DNA of 64,000 nucleotides. Origin: Schizophyllum amplum. Taxonomy: Eukaryota; Basidiomycota; Agaricomycetes; Agaricales; Schizophyllaceae. Below, in pieces: positions 30,142 through 42,800 of the stretch. The translations under genes and the position numbers were made by a program. The stretch covers positions 1 to 64,000 of the forward strand of contig VDMD01000103.1 in NCBI GenBank assembly GCA_007026445.1, written 5' to 3'. The first letter of the stretch is position 1. The number at the start of each line of letters is the position of its first letter. Below the pieces are notes generated by a model. That model did not search any database, was not told the origin of the DNA, and saw nothing but the letters and a program-made list of their open reading frames with translations.

Positions 30142-30521
30142 TTGAGGACAGGCTAAAACAAGAAATTGTACAATGATGTGGTCGTCGAGGATCTCTTCGA
30201 GTAGATGCACGCGCTGATATATATCGCCGCACGTCGCCCTTATCGTGGTATTATCCAGCCCCGCCGGCTCTTCCTGGGTACTGTATGGAACGCCTGCGGC
30301 ACGACTTCTATCTGAAAAATGAGCTGTGCGTGGAATAGAAGCATCTCGAGGGGAATATGAGGACGGACTTCCAGCGTATCGAGACAGCCTGATGGATACA
30401 GTATATCGCCGAAGCGGTACACTTTGACACCCTGTACGCGGCCTCGCGCTTGATGCGTATTCAGTTCCGAGGCTCGGTCGGAAAATGTAGTGTATTGACA
30501 TTCCTGTAGGGGTATCGCATA
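30142..30521. other. Intergenic, convergent GST-E / ALG11
   Basis: A 380-bp spacer between convergent genes. A minus-strand open frame here (30240-30422, inside a longer frame to 30558) translates without any domain I recognise, and it is antisense to GST-E further on. It is not called. Confidence 0.4.
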
Positions 30522-32490
30522 TCACAAAATCCAATCGTACCACCGGCTCGCGTTCCACGTCCTCTCGAACTCAGCTTCCGAAAAGCGCGTTACAGCTGTC
30601 GTACGCGCGCGCTCGCGTAGCGCCAGGTCCTCCTCCTTCGGCAAAGTGAGGACGTGGTGAAATTGTTCTGCGTACTGCTCTGGCGTCTTCGCGTGGAACC
30701 CTAAGAAGATCTTGATTTGCCATGGAAACCATCCGAATAATGAAGAACCTACCTGTCGGCTGCCCTTCCCATGGAACGACGATGTCGAGCAGCGGGCCTG
30801 CAGAAGCATGCGCGACTGGGATGACTCCAGCGGCCTATTTCCCTTCAGCACACGTTCGAGTCAGCAGGGGACACGACCTACCATATATTCAACGACGTTG
30901 ATACCGAAGTGTTCGTCGACCATTGTGCTTAGACCAATGCTGCTCCGACCGAGATCATTCAACATCTCTGCGTACGGGGCGTTGATCTTAAACTGGACGC
31001 TCTCCTGAACCCGAATGAGTTCGCGAACGTCCTCGCAAGCTATCTGGCTCGGCTCACCTGGATCCCGAGCTGCACAGCTAGATCTCGGAGGCAGTCCACC
31101 CGTGCAGCGTCCCCAGCGTTACGGCTTCCGCCTATCAGAAGGAGCTTGACGGTTCCCCTGTGTTCTGGATGTGTTTGCAGAAGGGTATGGAATGCGCGGA
31201 GCTGTGCTATATGGTCCTTCTCTGGGCTAATGTATGCTGAGCGCCGCGCTTATAGATCTCAGGACCCGCACGCACCGGAACTGAGCGACGCTGATGATGA
31301 TGGGCTCCCTGCCGTCAAGCGGGTACTTCTCCATCTCCTTGGTGTCGCAGGGTGGATAGACGCGCAATGCGCTCTCCGCGGATTTCTCCCGCCTCGGGAG
31401 GGCAAGCGAGAGCAAGCGGAATGGTAGATGTAAGAAAGCGAGCAGAGGGTCGCTGTGCTTCAGTATGGAGTCGACGTGTGTCTTCGTCCATGTCGAGTTC
31501 GCCATGACAAAGGAGGCGGAGCAGAGCGAGGCGGCGTAATAGTACATAAAGATCCGGTAATATCTGTGAGTGGTTCTCAGAACTGCCACTGTGATGGGGG
31601 TAAAAATTCTTACAGCAATTTGCCCCAAGTCAAGATAGGTGACGAGGAGATTGAATTAGAGTTCGTATGCCAGTCTCTCCGCGACCGAACGCGAGCCAGC
31701 ATATCTGTGCTGATAGTCGGATAGTGCACGTACGCGCCGCATGGAATGCGGCCGAGGGCAATCACAACAGGAAATGTGAAGGCATAGCCCATGGTGTCTG
31801 GTAGCATGGGTTGAGCGCGGGTTCGAGCATACGCGGGAATATAACTTACCAATGTAAAGGTCGGGTATGAGAAGAGACATTGCTTCCCAAGCAAGATACA
31901 TAGATCCCAAGCTCTGCCCGAGAAGCGTGAAGCGTGGCCAAGCGCTGTCCTCCACTAAATGTCTGGACTTCAGGAAGACGAAGTCGAGCAACGAAGGATC
32001 GAGATTTATGGCAAAGCGCGACTGAAGCAATAAATCCGTCCATGAGCGCCAGAGCAGGCATTTATGATGAACCTTACCTTCACTTTAGCGATGATCTCTT
32101 CTTTCGATGCGTCAACATCGCCACTGTATACGATAGACACGACGTCGGGATTCGTCCGTTGTATCGAGGCTATGGCGGTCCATAGCACTCTCTCGCCGCC
32201 ACCTCCCGCGTTGCTACAGTCAAGTAAATATTAGTTGTTAAATAAACTAGAGGTAATTCTTACCAGTAAGGATGGAAGAACCCGACAATCTTCGTCGTTC
32301 GGTTCGCCGGGCGGCCTAGGGCCTGCAACAAGCCGGCGCGTCGCTGACGGTTGCGGGAGTCAAGCTTGCTAGTATAAGCACGGAGAGCGATGGCCGCAAT
32401 GAAAGTAAACAGGAAGAGAGCGTAGCATTGGAAAGCCAGAGCAAGCCCAAGTACTAGCAAGATGAGGGCGAGCATAGCAAACGTATGCAC
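30522..32490 (-). CDS. ALG11: ALG11, GDP-Man alpha-1,2-mannosyltransferase (N-glycan precursor)
   Basis: Nine exons: complement(30522..30700, 30753..30834, 30882..31004, 31058..31226, 31276..31563, 31614..31797, 31850..32021, 32078..32213, 32264..32490), 1560 nt, 519 aa. ALG11 adds mannoses 4 and 5 to Man3GlcNAc2-PP-dolichol on the cytosolic face of the ER. The protein starts with a hydrophobic anchor ([21 protein letters not shown]), then [71 protein letters not shown], the GT4-type donor-site motif [14 protein letters not shown] (EX7E) and [14 protein letters not shown]. All introns are about 50-60 nt. No defect. Confidence 0.94.
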
Positions 32491-33720
32491 AGAGCGCGTC
32501 GCGACGGTGTTCGCTCAGCAGAGACGCTGATTCTTGCAAAATAAGTGTACAGACTCTTCGAGTTGCCTGATCTTGCAGCAGTGAGCAGTCAAACCCTGTG
32601 CGGATGGACGGGGGAAGCAAACGTGGACCTTTCGGAAATCTCCGTAGCACGTGCGAGAGCGTGACTACTTATCCATTTGAGTTTTGTAACATGTTCGGTC
32701 CGCCGCAGGTCCGCCGTCGACTGAACATCCACCACTACTGCTCTACTGCAGAATGGGCTCCTTCAATCAGTTCATTGGTCTCGCATGCCCTTATGTTCAT
32801 TTCGCATCTTGCATATTTTTCTTCCTGCGGCTGTCCATCGTAATCGTCCACATGTCAACTTCATGCTGCGCCGCCAGCCAGAGGATCCAACTCTTGAACT
32901 CTTCTCAAGTACGCACCCCGTAGGTAAGGTGGCTGCCTGCAGAGGCTTTGACGGGTCAGACCCTACTATGTCACTCTTGGGACTACCTCGGGGCGACTGC
33001 ATCACAGGCTGTAGTCCTTGTCGAACAGCTCCCCACGCAATCTCCATACCGCTGCGAGAACTCAATGACCGCTGTCGTCCAGCGCATCGTCGACTCTCGA
33101 CCTGCGGTAGCATCCGCGCGCGTATGTATGACGAGCATGCCGCCTGCATGACCTTTCTTCGCAGGTAGCCTTCTCAAGAGGAACGGCCGCCCACCCACGG
33201 GTCCATCCATTGAATTCAGCCGGTTGGCTGTCTGTCTGCACGGTCGGGGCTGCGCCACCTTCAATTCATACTTGTCTTGTGGGGTGATGGAATGAGACCG
33301 TGCATTGTCTTTATTGTTTTTCGCGCCAAACGCCCATCATGTCTAAGCTTGACCCTTGTCATGAACGTTCATGATAGTCTATTCTCGCCTTCGCTTAGCG
33401 CGCAGCCTCCGTGTATATAAAGGTGGTGTTAGCTCCAGAAGATCGACGCTCTCGCATCCCTGCTTTTTCTTCAAGAGTCCTATCACTGTCAGCTGCCAGC
33501 GCAAAACCCAGGTCCGGCGTGGGTTCACTCCGGATACCATCGAGCGTAATATCATACCTTCACCGAGTGAGTAGCGGCGTCGCGCCATCGTCTTCCCTAT
33601 GCCGTTCTGATGTCCCCTTTACGTGAAGGCGTACTCGACCCGCTCTGTTGTGGGCGCGAATTTGTATTTGAAGGGCTCTTAAGATCAGTGTTCAGTTGAA
33701 CTCCGTACTCCGCCTCCCCC
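32491..33720. other. 1.2-kb intergenic region, no gene recognised
   Basis: Upstream of ALG11 on one side and of the 33721 gene on the other, so it should hold two divergent promoters. A plus-strand frame at 32785-33168 (127 codons) has no recognisable domain or splice support. A TATA-like GTGTATATAAAGG lies at about 33411-33423, 300 bp before the next gene. A short first exon or non-coding transcript cannot be excluded. Confidence 0.4.
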
Positions 33721-34578
33721 ATGGCGCCCTTCTTCACCTTCACCCCCAACCAGACGAGCGTGAACGTACGTCCTGACTTGATCCTTGTCCTTCAGCGCGT
33801 TCGGCGCGTATTGACGCGTTGGTCCTAGTTCGCGTGGCCTCCGGAGGTCACAGGCATTGAGCGTATCGCCCTGTCCGCTCATGGCGACTTGCAGCGCATC
33901 TTGAGGTATGCCTACCTCATAAACTGTTGCGAGATGCTGATCCCTATTCGAAGTGCCTTCTTTGCCCGCCCAATCAACATCGCCACCGTCTATACACATA
34001 CCTTCACCGAGGGCGTGGAGGGCAAGAAGTCCCTGTCTCTGCAGGAGGACGACCGCATTGAGTCCACGTCCACATCGAGCCCAATATACCAAGCGCGCCA
34101 GGTCGAGCTTCGCTGCTCCGACAAGGTCGTTTGCACCGCGACTTCGTCTATCGTCATCCGCTCGCCGAAAGCCGCGCGCCTATTCCTGGAGGACAAGTTC
34201 GCTGTTGGGCAGATGTTCAGCAAGCTGGGCAAGCCGGCGGATGCCGAACTGCTGGAGGTTGGGTTCGACACGGACGAGGAGGGCACGCAGAATTTGTGGC
34301 GCAAGTACCTGCTGCACGTCGATGAATTTGCGTGCGAGATTCTGGAGGTCTTCCCGTCGCGGGAGATGTTTAGGCAGGGTGTATGCTGGCTCCTCGACGA
34401 GAAGGCTGTTTTGGAGCAGACCCCGTCGAGCGCAGGCGTGTCGAGGGTCTCGGACCCGCATATACATCAATTTTCTCTCACTCTCAAGCCGGCAGACGTC
34501 GTCTCCTGCTTTTTGATTTACAGCCTTCCCCTTCTCGTGTACTTGTTTGTCACTCGGCATGCGTCTTCGCTTTTCTAG
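33721..34578 (+). CDS. Conserved fungal protein, function unknown (chorismate-lyase/UTRA-like fold suspected)
   Basis: Three exons: join(33721..33765, 33829..33905, 33954..34578), 747 nt, 248 aa. The protein starts MAPFFTFTPNQTSVN, then FAWPPEVTGIERIALSAHGDLQRILSAFFARPINIATVYTHT, VELRCSDKVVCTATSSIVI, KFAVGQMFSKLGKPAD, LWRKYLLHVDEFACEILEVFPSREMF. The pattern of an LSxxGDLQRILS start, a central strand pair with CTATS and a GQMF helix recalls UbiC-like/UTRA folds and fungal relatives, but this is from memory of the pattern, not proven. The last about 60 residues include a hydrophobic stretch (CFLIYSLPLLVYLFVT) that may be a tail anchor or the result of a missed intron. No enzyme function is claimed. 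Confidence 0.62.
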
Positions 34579-35237
34579 AGACTGGTTATTGTTCGTATAC
34601 TCTTCGTTACGCTATTGTACAGTACCAGGGGTTTCGAAATGCGAACAGTATATCATTGGGCATGCTCTTCTGCACACAGTGACAGTGGCTGGGAGCGCGA
34701 CTGTCAGGTTCAACTTCAAGTTCGGCTGTTGCCGATGATGTGATTACAGGATCGTGATTACAGAATCGTGGTATCAGGTCATCCTATTGTTCTCTTTCGC
34801 GTCCACCGTCTTCGCTCTTCGTTCTCCTCCGAGTCAGATCTTCCAGACAGCAATAATCAAGGATCACTGTGTTTGACTTGCAAACAGCAAAAGATGGTCA
34901 GCGCGCGGATGGATCCCAGACCATCGCCGATGTCTTTGAAGTCTGTACCAGTTCTAGCACCGCCTCCAAGGTTACACCAAGGATAGCCAAGGACCAAGAC
35001 GGCCGCCGAGGACCTGCATCCGACCTGTTCTGCTCCGCTTCTTTTGTTTCTGTTTCGCTTGGATCGGGGGCTCTACACCATCAGCTTGCCAAGCGCTGGA
35101 CCTGCAACAGCTTTTCGGAGGACCAGAACAGCCTTGCGGGCGTACATAAGGACTCTCTGGCGCTTACTCGCCATAGCCCTCCTCCGTCTGCCGACCGCAT
35201 CACTGGCCACTTCTATACCACTGGCGAAACTGAAAAC
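34579..35237. other. Intergenic, no gene recognised
   Basis: A 659-bp spacer between plus-strand genes. A large open frame that overlaps the next gene from 34869 is an intron read-through artefact with no upstream homology. Confidence 0.4.
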
Positions 35238-35742
35238 ATGGCTCCGTACCCTATTGCCACCCCGTCTCCTGACGCGATTGAGCCCGAGGAGATCCTCTGC
35301 GGCTCCGAGGCGCCATATGGCTGTGAGTTGCGTTTGTCCGTTATGCCCTTGTGTTCTGACCTCCCCTGCTCAGGCGCCCTCCTATTGATCCTCTTCATGC
35401 TCATCTTCTACGCCCTCGCCCTTTGGGACCGCTATCTGAAGCTGAAGACGCAAGAGAACGATAAGTTGCACCTAAAAGGTGGGTATATGCGCGTCCAACG
35501 TCGTGCCACAGTCTGTCTGACGCGTTCTGCAGCGAGCATGATGCAGACATACGGCTCTACGACCTCACCATCACGCTCGCGGCCAGGGACACCACGTCCA
35601 GGAGGCAAAGCGGGTCAGGGGGGCAATGGAACTCCTGGCAGCAAAGGTGCGTGGACGTCGTCCGTCTCGTGCATACATGCTAACGCATGCACTAGCTGCT
35701 TCCCCTGTCCCTTCACCCATCATCACGGTCACCCCGGCTTGA
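35238..35742 (+). CDS. Small single-pass membrane protein
   Basis: Four exons: join(35238..35322, 35374..35478, 35533..35646, 35696..35742), 351 nt, 116 aa. MAPYPIATPSPDAIEPEEIL is an acidic N-terminus. CALLLILFMLIFYALALW is one TM helix followed by DRYLKLKTQENDKLHLK. The tail is Ser/Pro/Gly-rich (TTSPSRSRPGTPRPGGK, SPVPSPIITVTPA). There is no signal peptide, so type III or tail-out orientation is likely. All three introns close in phase, which supports a real gene despite the small size. I do not recognise the family; function unknown. Confidence 0.65.
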
Positions 35743-36122
35743 ATGCGGGGCTACCACTTCCTCGGCGGTCCCATATCCTCTTCGCCGTACTGTACAAAAC
35801 GCTCTGCCGACGCACCTGCTCATATACCTCGCGTTCGTATCCTCACCCCCGCATGTGTACTTGTATCTTCCTACAATCTTGCGCCCTCATTTCATGTTCA
35901 TTTGTCGTATCACTCATGCAACTACACACATCTTCCATTCAGCGTGCAGACAGCGTTATTGTCTCAGGTCGCTGGGACGCCTCCAGCGACGCATTACTCT
36001 GGAGAATATCCGTGATGATAGCATGCAATTATATGTGAGCGACATATCGTAGTCCGATAAAGATACATGGGTAAATGCAAGGGAAGCCGTCCAAAACTCA
36101 AGAGTATAGCATGGTTCAACGA
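35743..36122. other. Intergenic, convergent spacer
   Basis: A 380-bp stretch between the small membrane protein stop and the PEP12-like stop. Both 3' ends fall here. No gene. Confidence 0.4.
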
Positions 36123-37208
36123 TCATACCAACACCTGTAGCAAAGTGAGATTCTGCCCCTGAGTTAAATCTGAGTACTCACCGCGACGAGTACAATAGCG
36201 ATGACGAGGACAAGGATGAGCATCAAGCACGCTGCACGCCGCCCTGCCTTGCGCTGGTACTCCGCCGCCGTGTTGAGCTCTCCCGCGGCGTCACCCGTAT
36301 CGACAGCAACGGATTCGATGTTGTTTCCAACGACGTCTAGTCATCGTAGTGAGCACCAGCAGGAATGCGTACCTATCAGCTTACGCACCAAGGGTCTGTC
36401 CCTGCTCCACGACGAGCTGCCCGAGGTCGTTGAAGATCTCAGAGAGCTCCTGAATACCGGTCTCTATCTCGCGGATCTCGTCTTCGCGCTCTTGGACGAG
36501 AGATTCCTGGTAGGCGAGTTCGTGGGGGGAGAGTTGGGCTTGGAATACCTGCGCTTGTCGTTGCTCGGGGGATGTGGATGGCTCAGCGGCAGGGTCAGGA
36601 CTATAATGATCACAGTGGAAGGGTCAGCGGGGATACAAGGGGCAGGATGCGTGGTGCACACCTTGCATTGTCGTCCTGGGCTATCCTGACGCCCTCGACG
36701 ACGGTGCGTTGCCGCTCTGCGCTCACTTGCTGTGCGCGCTGGAATGCGAGCATGGACATCTGCATGTCGTGCGACGTCTTCTGCAGGACGGTCTTGTGGT
36801 GTGGCTGCAGCACATCATCAGCTATAAGCTCTCAGCGCACAATATATAACACACCAATGACGCCTGCAGCCCCGTCAACTTCTTTAAGTCGTCCGACGCG
36901 CGCTTCACCATCGCACGCGTCGAGTCCGTCAGGTCGCGCCTGCGCTTACCTCGTCAGCAACACGCGCCGGCAGCAGTAGAGACAACGCACAGACTCTTAC
37001 GCAGGGTCGCGGAGTCCTTCGGCGTCCCCAGCTGGTCGACGAGCTTCAGGATGCCCTGCACGTTCGCGTTCATCTTAAAGACCTGGAGAGAGAGGGAGGA
37101 CTGCAGATCGAGGAAGACGGCGTCCTCGCGCGTCTGGGGAACGCTCGAGGAGGAGCCCCGTCGGACGGGGCCGCTGCCCGCGGTGGCTTCAATATCGGCG
37201 AAACTCAT
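36123..37208 (-). CDS. PEP12: Pep12-type Qa-SNARE (syntaxin 7/12 class)
   Basis: Six exons: complement(36123..36134, 36182..36336, 36389..36600, 36662..36804, 36855..36949, 37001..37208), 825 nt, 274 aa. N-terminal Habc helices: FKMNANVQGILKLVDQLGTPKD, DLTDSTRAMVKRASDDLKKL, KTSHDMQMSMLAFQRAQQVSAERQ. The SNARE helix runs QESLVQEREDEIREIETGIQ, ELSEIFNDLGQLVVEQGQTL, DVVGNNIESVAVDTGDAAGE, and contains the zero-layer Gln. The C-terminal anchor is ACLMLILVLVIAIVLVAVLV. The EIF-x-DL-x-x-x-V-x-EQ pattern is typical of Pep12/Vam3/syntaxin-7 proteins that drive Golgi-to-endosome and vacuole fusion. The last exon is 12 nt (VLV plus stop). The gene is tandem with the esterase downstream of 37334, 125 bp away. 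Confidence 0.87.
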
Positions 37209-37333
37209 GGCGGGAGGGGAGGAGGGACGTATGCGCGGGCCGCGAGACAATGGACATGACGACATGGGTATTCGGCGGGGATACAATGTATGTGTTACAC
37301 GTGATGTTTATGGCCTGGACCCACAGCTTCAAA

Positions 37334-39185
37334 TCAATACATGTAGTCAAAGTCAATCCAATCCGGAAGTTCCGTAAAGACGCCTTCTATGGTAAAGTCC
37401 ATTTCTGACACATCCTCCTCATCGAGAATGTGAGAAGGCGGCACTCTCGCGGACGTATCGCCTCCAGGACCTTTAGCGGATGAGTCGGGCTGATCGATTT
37501 GACAATCAGACCTACTTACCAGTGGAGCTATACTCGGCGTAGTACGTTGTGTCGAGGATTTCAGGTCTGCCGTAAGTCCTATCAGTATTTGTTCTTGAAA
37601 ATATAGTAAGCTGAACGCCGCACCTGTCGTCATTGAAAGGCTTCCATCCCTCCGGGTTGATACTTTCGTCCATGTACGTGCCAATGAATACCGTCGTGGC
37701 AAGGTCGTTCCATGGGCGACCTGTTAAGCCCCGTCAAGACCCTTGCATATAAACGTGACATTAGTGCATACCTAGATAGCAGAGTCCATCGGTTTCCGTC
37801 GTGTCATTTGCGTCCGGAGACTACGAGCCTCTCGTTACCTTTGAACAAGAGAAGAGGTCATGCAAGAACCTACTCTCATGATAGTTGAGTTGGCTACATA
37901 CGCCCCATATCGGTTCCCAGGCGCGTCCGTCTCGTTCGTCCCCTTCCAAGCAACAATACCACCACCGCATCCTCGGTTAGCAAGGATGACGGTTTGAAAC
38001 CATCTGCCGGTGCCTCAGTGTCAGCTATTGACATCCCACACTCTCCCTGTGCTACTCACGCTGTGCCAAAACCGAACAGATCTGGGCCAGTAGGTCAGTG
38101 GCTCATAACATCCAAGTTTCAGGGAATACGCAAGGAACAGATGAACTGCACGCACAGTCCGTCTGTCCGAAAATTACACTGTCGACCACGTACGTGCTCG
38201 CGTTGCGCCCCGTGTACCACGTATCCTGATACGACTTGAAGCTGCAGCCGTAGAACGAGGCATTGGCGTAGGAGATATCGGTGGCGAGGGCCTGCGAGAT
38301 CGCATAATCCGCCGCCCGGTTCACGAAGTCGATATTATACGCGCGGAAGTCCGCGCTGCCGGAGAGAGGCTGCAGTGGTGCGCCGGTGGGCCCGGAGCCT
38401 ATGAGGGCGCCCGCGCGCGAAGGGGCGATGGTGAGGACGGCGGTGTCGGCGTCGTCCATGCCGGTGCCGGTCACGTATGCGTCGCTCCAGATTTGCACGA
38501 GATTCAGAGCAGTGGCGGATGCGTTGGCGAAGGGTCCCGCGGCGGAGGTGATGGATGAGGGGAGTTGGCCCTGGGGTGAGGGTTAATCGGTAAATTAGAA
38601 GGAGATCGAGGTGGACGGGGCGAGGACCCCGGGACGACAAGGAGCCTCTTTCGACGACGGAGGTGACTTGTGGACGCCGAGGGGAATAGAAGAAAGCACA
38701 CGATGCACGTACCAGAAGAGTGAGCGGTGCCGTGCCGGTGTAGTTCACGACCTCGTTATACTCGCCCTCAGCGATGAGGATGATGGTTGGTTCCTCGGAG
38801 ACGGCGCTGGGAGGATTACTCAGGTCAGGATAGAGAATTAGATCACGAAATGCCAAGTCAGGTCAGGCCAGCGAAAGTAGAGAATGAAACATGGAAGGCG
38901 AGGTGTCTGGAAGCAAGACGCAAGGTTAACGCGACAAGTGGGTCCTCACACTGCAAGCACGGCCTCCTGCACGCTCGTAAAAGACGCGTCAGGGTCCGAC
39001 GTGTCCTGCGACACGAGTATCGTCCCCGCAGGACATCCAGTCAGCTGTGAGACGTTCGCTGCTTTTTGCACCTGGCAGGCCAGGTAGGTCGGGGACAGGG
39101 AGGCAACACCAGGAAGGAGCAAGGTGAAGAGGACAGCAAACCGCTGGAGGACGACAGGCAGTTGGCGGACGGCAAGGGCCATCAT
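37334..39185 (-). CDS. Secreted pectin methylesterase (CE8)
   Basis: Nine exons: complement(37334..37470, 37520..37566, 37624..37720, 37772..37820, 37874..38003, 38060..38081, 38156..38570, 38713..38806, 38950..39185), 1227 nt, 408 aa. The enzyme removes methyl esters from homogalacturonan in plant cell walls. Signal peptide MMALAVRQLPVVLQRFAVLF... ends near GVASLSPTY. CE8 landmarks: ADFRAYNIDFVNRA, SFYGCSFKSYQDTWYTG (catalytic Gln and Asp), QTDYLFGFGTAWFQ (second Asp, the nucleophile region, formed by splicing across 38082-38155) and GLCYLGRPWNDLATTVFI (active-site Arg and Trp). The tail ends in an acidic extension. The N-terminus could start at either of two adjacent Met codons (39185 or 39182). 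Confidence 0.9.
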
Positions 39186-39846
39186 GTAAATGACGGCAGT
39201 AGACCTGCGTCGACGCGCCAGGGGATGCGTCAACTTGCCAGTGCGCCTCAGTTATATACGCCAGGTCGCATGTGAGCTATCGGGCCGCCCCTCATCACAC
39301 GGACGAGTGTATTGTATGTGAACGTGGACATGGAAGCAGCTGGGAGGAGACGTCAGTGTCACGGGGCTTCTTTGAGTTGTTCCGACTCACCAGATGTCGT
39401 TGTTCGCAGCTAGAGTCTGGCTAGAGTTGGACCTGATGGTCGGCCGGCGAGCACTGAGCAATGCATGACAGCATCCATAGGGTATGGGGGAATAACTTTG
39501 GGACCGTGATTCTTGCAGGGAGAGTCAGGGCAAATGCTACTTGCGGAAGCTGAAAGTCGTGGCGCGCCGAAGTCGACGAGGAGGAATAGAGTCTAGTGAA
39601 ATATGCCTATTCGGAAGGGCCTATGGTAGTGAGTGTATCTAATAGATATATGCATGCTGGAAAAGGAGAGGGGGACGAAATTACCGTCGATAACATGGTC
39701 AGCAGACAGCGCGAGCGACACGATAGTAACCGAGAGTCTCCGGAAACATAGAGTCTGAGGGAAATATAGTATACAAATACGATACGCACGAGAAAACAAA
39801 TGAAATCCTCCAGCCGAAAGACCAAAAGTGAAGTAGTGACTATTGA
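39186..39846. other. Intergenic: esterase promoter / sepH 3' region
   Basis: A 661-bp spacer between two minus-strand genes. It has no gene. GTTATATACGCC (plus 39250-39261) may supply a TATA-like element for the esterase. Confidence 0.4.
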
Positions 39847-42800
39847 CTATTGTCGTGGCGAGCCCCATGCGATGTCGTCCAGTTTGTTACGCGACCGCCG
39901 GCCCGCGGTCCCATCACGCGCAGTGCCGCTATTATTGCTGTTCGTGTTGTTGCCGCCGTTCGTGTAGTTTCCATTGATACTGCCTGAGGACCAGCCGAGC
40001 GTGCTGCTGCCGTGCGGACTGCCGTGCATGTTGGATCCCATCAGCAGCGGACTGCCCACACTCCCACTGCGCCCCATCGTGGACGTGATGTTCTGACTGG
40101 GCGGCTGCCTGCTGGGGCTGAGAGACCCGTATGGCGACGCGTTCGCCTCGCTTGCCGTGCGTCGCATCCGCTTGGGGGCGATCGTGGACTTCGGGGTGTT
40201 GGGCGCGTCGACTGGACCCTTGTTCTTGGGCTTGGCCTTTAGTCGACTGGCCTTCCGTCCGCCATTACCATCACCGCCACCGCTGCCACTTGGGCCAGCA
40301 CCGTTGTTTGCGCCACCACCGGTGATGTCGCCGCTCCAGGCGCTCGTCGAGCGCCGAGCTAGCGCAGGCTGCAGGGTCGGAGCAATCTCCTTCGCCAGCT
40401 TGCGTACCAGGACAGCGGGGTCCTCCTTAGCCAGCCGGCCGACAATCTCCCCAAGCCCATATTTCTCCACAAGCATCACGCGGTTCGGGTGCGCCTCGAC
40501 AACAGTACGAAGGACGCGCAGTAGGTTGACGCGGACGACGGCCTTCGCACGGCGGCCCATGAGACGCTCGCGAACGCTGCTGAAGAACGCCGGTACCTTG
40601 GCGATCAGGATGGTGAGCTGCGTGCTCAGGCGCGTAATCTTCAGGAATGGCTCTAGCAGGTTCTCGAACGAATTGGCCTTGGCGGAAACGAAGCACTTGA
40701 CCAAGAGCTCGACGGACGTCGGCTCCAGCAGCGCATCCTCCACGCGCGCGGTCTCGTCTTGCAACCACGACAGAATAGACTCGAGGGCGCTGACTTGGAA
40801 GTATGGGTCGTCGAGAAGGCGTAGATACATGGAAAGGGCGTCGTGTTGCCAGAGCAGCGAGCGGCAGCTCTTCCCGGCACTGGCCAGATCGCATAGGATG
40901 GGCAACGCGAATTGCTTGAGGGGCGATCTCGTCTCGATGACGCGCCTCAGGCAGGGGATGATTCCGGCTTGAGCGGCTTCTTCCTGGCGTGACTTGTTGA
41001 GGCGGCACAGGTTGTAGCAGATCTGGAAGATGTGGTTCGAGATTTCCTGTGCCACCATTTCAGCGATGTCATGAAAAAGCATATCGAGCAAGACCCACCG
41101 TGCTGTGGGCACCCGTCGATTGCTCGTCCAAAATGCGCACGAGGATCTCTATTGCATTCGCATTCTGAAGAACCTCCAACAACGTTGGGTTCATGGATAG
41201 GTGCTTTATGGCCTTCAGCATCTGCGTGAGGCATTCTGGCTCCAGCAGCTCGCATGCGCGAAGTAACCCTGCATCAGACATGAGATGCAGAACAGGAGAA
41301 GCATCGCAAGCAACTTACTCCTCACAACCTTCCTCGTCCCGAGCGCGTTTCGTACGTGGATGTCGGATTGCGACACCTGTGCGAACACCTGCAGGATCTG
41401 AATGATCTTCATCTTCATCTCCATGGACGAGGAGCCCTGCGACGCCATCACGTTCAAAAGAGCGGCTGACAGAGGATCTAGCAAGCCCTCCCGGATGAAC
41501 ATGCGGCAGAAGTCATTCTTCGTCGTCGGACTTTGCAGCTCGAACACGCTGCAGATCCCATTCAAGGCATGCACGACAAGATCCGCCTGCTCCGTATAGT
41601 CTTCGTCCAAGAGGTCGACAAGGACCTTCAGGCCTCGGCAGCTGTACGGACGTTAGAGCTAGGCAAATATTCACGCTGGACGACGTACGAAATGAACATC
41701 TGCAATGTCAGAACCGAGGTGTGGCAAAGCAGTCTGATAAAGTTGGACGCTTCCAACCGGCAATCCGACGAGTACTTCTTCGACGTGAATCCCATCATAA
41801 CAGGGATTCCACTGCGCGATCGTTCAGCAAAAGTAAAAATCTCACGATGAGATACGCACCCAATCAAGCAGAAGCTCTCCAAGAAGCCAATGTCGGATTG
41901 CACAAGCTGAGGACGCAAGTCAGGCTACCACCGCTGCATTTGAAGCCAGCAGCACGTACTGTGTTGATAATCTGCAAGAGCCGCATGATGACCTCCCGTG
42001 AGCAGCGACCCTCCAGAACCTCCAGGATCGCCAGCATGCCATGGGATGACACCAATTGAACTTGCATCTCGGGAGCGTCCGACATGATACCTAGCTGTAC
42101 AGCTGTTAGTTTGGTCTGTAGCAGACTCACGACCTGACATACCAGCTGATCGCAGGCCTCACGAAGCTGGAAGTCAGGGGCTGACGGCGTCAGCTCGTCG
42201 ATGAGCTGGTTGACCTGGTTCGTTAGTCGTGCGTATTTGTCACGCTGCAGGTTGGTCTCCAGGTCATCTTCCGCGAACCCTTCATCGATCTTGGATATGC
42301 GGGTCAGCCGGCGACAATCGACCAAGCATCGGACAGACATACTTCAGCGAAGGGATCCTCCTCATCCGACGCTTCCTCGCCCAGCTGAAGCACACGTTAG
42401 TCTTACGAGGCGACCTAGCAAAAGAGAAACCGTACCCATGACTTATTCGACAGCCTCGTGTTCAGCTGCAACGTCTGCGCCTGATTCTCCGCCATCGTCC
42501 CATTCGGCTTGCCAAACACATCGTCGTAATCCTCATCGTCGTCCTCCGCATACTTCCCAAACTCCTGCCGGTTCAACATCTTGCGCGCCTCTGCCTGGCC
42601 CATGCTGCCCGACAAGTTGTTCCCAAACGAGGTTGAGCGAGCATGTGTGGGCCGCGGCTGCGCTGTCGCCGCGCCGGGGGGAATCTTCCCAGAGGGCAAC
42701 ATGATAGGGCTTGGTCGCGGGGAGCGACGCGGTGACGTCTCTAAGAGCAGTGGGGCAGAGAGGGGCCCAGATGGTGAGTTATTGTTCAACCCTAACGTCT

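Noticed and set aside
29698..30558. 286-codon minus-strand frame overlapping GST-E
   Set aside because: More than half is antisense to a clear GST gene, and the remainder overlaps the ALG11 end. No domain, and no splice logic.
32785..33168. 127-codon plus-strand frame in the ALG11 upstream region
   Set aside because: Composition like non-coding sequence, no domain, and no intron model extends it.
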